Shown piece by piece: positions 29,587-32,207 of a stretch of 32,207 bases of DNA (positions are counted from its first letter, which is position 1; the number at the start of each line of letters is the position of its first letter). The stretch lies in IMG/VR virus record IMGVR_UViG_3300030382_000838, positions 1-32,207 of that record, one strand, 5' to 3'. Made by a program: the position numbers and the translations under genes. This stretch comes from a virus. The notes under the pieces were generated by a model. That model searched no databases and was not told the origin of the DNA. It saw only the letters and a program-made list of their open reading frames with translations.

Positions 29587-30280
29587 CAGTCACCGCCTTT
29601 CCACCTGTTAAGTTCTCCCATCGCTTCACAACCACATCACAATACAACGGGTCAATCTCCATGCCGTAACATTTGCGGTTCAACTGTTCGCAAGCGATGA
29701 GAGTTGAGCCAGAACCAAGGAACAAGTCAAGTACCGTCTTTGCGGTGTGATTTGATATGGCACGAACAGCAAGTGCAACGGGTTTTTGCGTTGGATGGAA
29801 TGTGTTTTGTGAATCCCTCGGCATTTCCCACATTGTCGATTCGGTAGATTTTCCACACCACCGCAGGGTGCATCCTTTGGGCTTCCAATACAACAACGGT
29901 TCGTGGCGTTGTTTGTACTGAGCATTCAGCGCAGCGTATGTTGCATTTGTCTTGTGCCAAATAATACACGAATGTATTTGTCCAATCGCTTCAACCGCTT
30001 CAAGGAAAGCCAAAGATTTTTCAACCGTAAACCATGTGTAGCAAGCACCATCGACATTTGCTGCGATGATGGGTATTGCTCTTGTGTAGATTTCTGTTGA
30101 ATGGTCATTCTTCAACTTTTTACGCTTGCCGAATGTTCCGCCTTCATAGTTCACCCCATAAGGCGGGTCGGTAAAGCACATATCTGCTTTCTCTCCATCC
30201 ATCAATCGTTCCACATCCGCTTCACTTGTTGAGTCACCACAAAGCAAACGATGTTTTGATTTCAGTTTCAATTCACCCAT
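29579..30280 (-). CDS. DNA methyltransferase paralogue C (N6/N4, beta-type order)
   Basis: The 233-aa protein has DPPY (38-41) near the N-terminus and the AdoMet motif FLGSG (187-191) near the C-terminus, the beta-class order of amino-methyltransferases, with HPTQKP at 162-167. N- and C-terminal segments (LKLKSKHRLLCGDSTSE; LIACEQLNRKCYGMEIDPLY) match the other two copies. The centre differs: it carries IIWHKTNATYAALNAQYKQRHEPLLYW, a pattern of a different methyltransferase lineage. The ATG at 30280 overlaps the previous stop by 8 nt, and the longer frame to 30298 is not needed. It probably methylates a different site from A and B. Confidence 0.87.
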   Translation of the reverse strand: MGELKLKSKHRLLCGDSTSEADVERLMDGEKADMCFTDPPYGVNYEGGTFGKRKKLKNDHSTEIYTRAIPIIAANVDGACYTWFTVEKSLAFLEAVEAIGQIHSCIIWHKTNATYAALNAQYKQRHEPLLYWKPKGCTLRWCGKSTESTMWEMPRDSQNTFHPTQKPVALAVRAISNHTAKTVLDLFLGSGSTLIACEQLNRKCYGMEIDPLYCDVVVKRWENLTGGKAVTDG

Positions 30281-30941
30281 TGCACACCGCCTTCTCACCT
30301 GTAAGATTTTCCCAACGCTTGATAATCACATCACAATACAAAGGGTCAATCTCCATGCCGTAGCATTTGCGGTTGAGTTGTTCGCAAGCGATGAGAGTTG
30401 TTCCGCTTCCCAAGAATGGGTCAATACAACTTTCAAAAGCATAATCCTTAAAAATATCGACACAAAGTTTGATGGGCTTCTGTGTTGGATGAACCCTCTT
30501 TTTACTTTCGCCTTCTCTAATCATTCCATTCCATGTGCAAGAATATTTTTTGACCGCAACCCCATCAAATGAAGTCCAAGCAAGTTCGCAATCTGAAAAT
30601 GTTGTGCCTTCTGGTCTGTTTTTATCCCAAACAAACCAACGACCTTTTGGAAGTTTGCCTGAAAAATAGTTTGCACCAAAAACAATCAAATCTTCTGCCA
30701 TATTGAATAAATGGGTTGGGTCATATTCCTTGTCATCATTTATCACTTTCCTATACTCTTGATTCTTTGCCAATACGCTTCCACCGATTTTCCCGCTTTG
30801 TCCAACAACATCAATTCCGTATGGCGGGTCAGTGAACACCATGTCTGCCTTCTCCCCATCCATCAATCGTGCGACATCATCTTCACTCGTTGAATCGCCA
30901 CAGAGCAAACGATGTTTGGATTTCAATTTCAATTTACCCAT
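30273..30941 (-). CDS. DNA methyltransferase paralogue B (N6/N4, beta-type order)
   Basis: The 222-aa protein has DPPY (38-41), a central target-recognition region with ANYFSGKLPKGRWFVWDKN and CELAWTSFDG, HPTQKP (151-156) and FLGSG (176-180). The ends are almost identical to copies A and C. The centre is closest to copy A (both share G-A-N-Y-x...LP...VWDKN...CELAWT), so A and B are sister copies. The ATG at 30941 overlaps copy A by the 8-nt ATGGGTAA. Methylation would protect phage DNA from host restriction, or mark it. Confidence 0.9.
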   Translation of the reverse strand: MGKLKLKSKHRLLCGDSTSEDDVARLMDGEKADMVFTDPPYGIDVVGQSGKIGGSVLAKNQEYRKVINDDKEYDPTHLFNMAEDLIVFGANYFSGKLPKGRWFVWDKNRPEGTTFSDCELAWTSFDGVAVKKYSCTWNGMIREGESKKRVHPTQKPIKLCVDIFKDYAFESCIDPFLGSGTTLIACEQLNRKCYGMEIDPLYCDVIIKRWENLTGEKAVCNG

Positions 30942-31566
30942 TGCACACCGCCTTTCCACCTGTTAAGTTCTCCCATCGCTTCACAATCACATCACAATAC
31001 AAAGGGTCAATCTCCATGCCGTAACACTTGCGGTTGAGTTGTTCGCAAGCAATAAGCGTTGCACCGCTTCCGAGGAACAAGTCGAGCACTGTCTTTGCAT
31101 CAATCTTTTCAATGCACCAACACAGCAACTGTATCGGCTTCTGCGTAGGATGAACCCTGTTCGTCTTTTCGCTTGCTTGCGTGAATTGCCTCGTCACGCC
31201 CTTAAGATTTGTCCACGCAAGTTCACAGTCCATCTGGTCACTCCCGCCATTGTTCTTATCCCAAACCAACCAACAGGATTGATTCGGCAATTCGTTTGCA
31301 TAGTAATTCGCACCCCACCAGATTTGCGGAACTTCTTTGTCAATCAAATTGAATGACTTGACCGCAGCATTGATTGAATCATCACCCGCAACATCACGAT
31401 ACTTTTCCTTGAGTACGCCAGAGTTCTTGACAGCATCCATTCCATAAGGCGGGTCAGTCACAACGGATTCAATCTTCCCACCATCCATCAAACTTGCAAC
31501 ATCATCTTCACTTGTCGAATCACCACACAGCAAGCGGTGTCTGGATTTCAATTTCAGTTTACCCAC
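30934..31566 (-). CDS. DNA methyltransferase paralogue A (N6/N4, beta-type order)
   Basis: The 210-aa protein has CGDSTSEDD (14-22), DPPY (38-41), a central WWGANYYANELP...VWDKNN...CELAWTN, HPTQKP (139-144) and FLGSG (164-168). It starts at GTG within GTGGGTAA, an 8-nt overlap with the ParB-like gene. In most relatives the HRLLCGDST start is fused to a ParB N-domain in one protein; here the two are separate genes with a zinc-ribbon-like end on the first. Its shared ends with copies B and C suggest gene duplication followed by exchange of centres. Confidence 0.9.
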   Translation of the reverse strand: MGKLKLKSRHRLLCGDSTSEDDVASLMDGGKIESVVTDPPYGMDAVKNSGVLKEKYRDVAGDDSINAAVKSFNLIDKEVPQIWWGANYYANELPNQSCWLVWDKNNGGSDQMDCELAWTNLKGVTRQFTQASEKTNRVHPTQKPIQLLCWCIEKIDAKTVLDLFLGSGATLIACEQLNRKCYGMEIDPLYCDVIVKRWENLTGGKAVCNG

Positions 31567-32116
31567 AGGGACAATCCTTCATCTTCTTGCCTTCATCATA
31601 ATCGTATATCTTCCCGCAGTCATCACATTCATAATACGCACCAAGCAACCACAAGTCGCCAACTTGCGTAATGGCTTCCTCTGGTACTTCTGGCACTTCA
31701 TCTTCTTCGATGTCACCCGATGCGTTTGAAATAAAATCATCAATTTCTTTGTCAGTAAATCCAATGGAATCCATATCAAAGCCCTTGGCTGTCAAGTCTA
31801 ATAATGTTTTGGAAAGTGCATCATCATCCCACGCAGCAAGTTCAGCCGTGCGATTGTCTGCAATGGCAAAGCCCGATTGCTTCACTTCGTCCAACGTGGT
31901 AACAACCACATCTATTTCATCCCATCCTAAACTGGTTGCAGCAAGCAGCGTTCCATTCCCCGCAATAACCTTGTTATCTTTGGTGATGACAATTGGTTTC
32001 TGCTGCCCAAACTCTTGCAGTGATTTTTCAATTGCTTGCAGGTTGCGTGTGTCGTGCGACCTTGCATTATTTTCATCTTCAAGAAGTTCCGCAACCTTGC
32101 GTTTTGTAATTTTCAT
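31559..32116 (-). CDS. ParB-like N-domain protein with zinc-ribbon-like tail
   Basis: The 185-aa protein has a ParB/sulfiredoxin-type domain: NNARSHDTRNLQAIEKSLQE, then KPIVITKDNKVIAGNGTLLA and ALGW-like spacing, with DNRTAELAAWDDDAL and a DIDxIGFTDKEIDDF-like region. This matches the N-terminal half of ParB-methyltransferase fusion proteins. It ends GDLWLLGAYYECDDCGKIY...KDCPCG, a CxxC...CxC zinc-ribbon-like tail, at the point where relatives run on into HRLLCGDST. AAGGA lies 9 nt before the ATG. It may guide the three methyltransferases on DNA. No nuclease motif is seen. Confidence 0.78.
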   Translation of the reverse strand: MKITKRKVAELLEDENNARSHDTRNLQAIEKSLQEFGQQKPIVITKDNKVIAGNGTLLAATSLGWDEIDVVVTTLDEVKQSGFAIADNRTAELAAWDDDALSKTLLDLTAKGFDMDSIGFTDKEIDDFISNASGDIEEDEVPEVPEEAITQVGDLWLLGAYYECDDCGKIYDYDEGKKMKDCPCG

Positions 32117-32207
32117 AAATCAAAATCCTTTTTGTTTAAGACTATCAGAGCATCGTCATCACAGGGCGACCCCCTAGACTAAAAGTCGTGAAAAAAAGTG
32201 CTTCCCA
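32117..32207 (-). other. Leader upstream of the ParB-like gene
   Basis: This 91-bp stretch holds a ribosome site and a short GACT/AGTC stem but no clear sigma70 promoter. If the contig is circular it joins the left-end terminator and repeats. A late promoter of a type read by the sigma-like factor would be expected here, but I cannot point to one. Confidence 0.35.

Larger units (their letters stand above)
29579..31566 (-). repeat. Direct repeats at methyltransferase ends and junctions
   Basis: The 3' ends of the three methyltransferase genes (about 29580-29700, 30280-30400, 30940-31055) are nearly identical over about 110-120 bp. The 5' ends (about 30160-30280, 30820-30941, 31445-31566) share about 100-120 similar bases. 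Central parts do not align well. All gene joins carry RTGGGTAR. This arrangement would let homologous recombination add, delete or swap copies. Confidence 0.8.

Overview
The window looks like a near-complete genome of a tailed double-stranded DNA phage: a siphovirus with an HK97-type head and a long non-contractile tail. About 54 genes are called and all lie on the minus strand, so transcription runs from high to low coordinates. Genes are packed with 1, 4 or 8 nt stop/start overlaps (TAATG, ATGA, and 8-nt forms), and most starts have AAAGGA or GAGGTG ribosome sites. No integrase, cI-type repressor, tRNA or host gene was recognised, which suggests a lytic phage. The host cannot be named from sequence. 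A DNRLRE-like adhesin and a tail-region protein with 10% cysteine hint at an environmental host with an unusual surface, but this is weak.

Layout in transcription order. (1) 32116-29101, modification and packaging entry: a ParB-like N-domain protein ending in a zinc-ribbon-like tail, three tandem DNA methyltransferase paralogues, and the terminase small subunit, all joined by the same 8-nt overlap. (2) 29104-23376, head: large terminase, portal, prohead protease, a 34-aa membrane protein, major capsid protein, a small head protein and a head-tail connector. (3) 22751-16984, tail: stopper, gp10-like protein, terminator, tail tube, two tail-assembly chaperone ORFs linked by a well-formed -1 frameshift signal, an 818-aa tape measure and a distal tail protein. 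(4) 16987-11374, tail tip and adhesion: a cysteine-rich protein, a zinc-finger protein, two beta-rich fibre-like proteins and a metallophosphoesterase lacking its first metal-ligand Asp. (5) 11373-11062, control region: stem-loop, a repeat shared with the left end, and a strong sigma70-like promoter overlapped by a perfect 19-bp palindrome. (6) 11061-2515, early/middle region: many small unknown genes, several preceded by a repeated GNRA mini-hairpin plus ribosome site, then a winged-helix protein, Sak4-like ATPase, DUF669/SSB-like protein and an O-like replication initiator, ending in a strong terminator. (7) 2415-171: sigma-70 region 2-like protein, PDDEXK resolvase, XhlA-like and lipoprotein membrane pair, small membrane protein, one unknown and an HNH endonuclease, then a repeat array and a terminator at the left edge.

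The genes fit one lytic programme. The operator-controlled promoter near 11.1 kb would drive replication and recombination genes. The sigma-like factor may then switch on late genes. If the contig is circular, the HNH gene would be followed by the repeat array and then the ParB/methyltransferase/terminase operon; HNH nucleases commonly sit near terminases in HK97-like phages. No endolysin, DNA polymerase, primase or helicase was recognised. The most unusual element is the ParB-zinc ribbon plus triple methyltransferase cassette.
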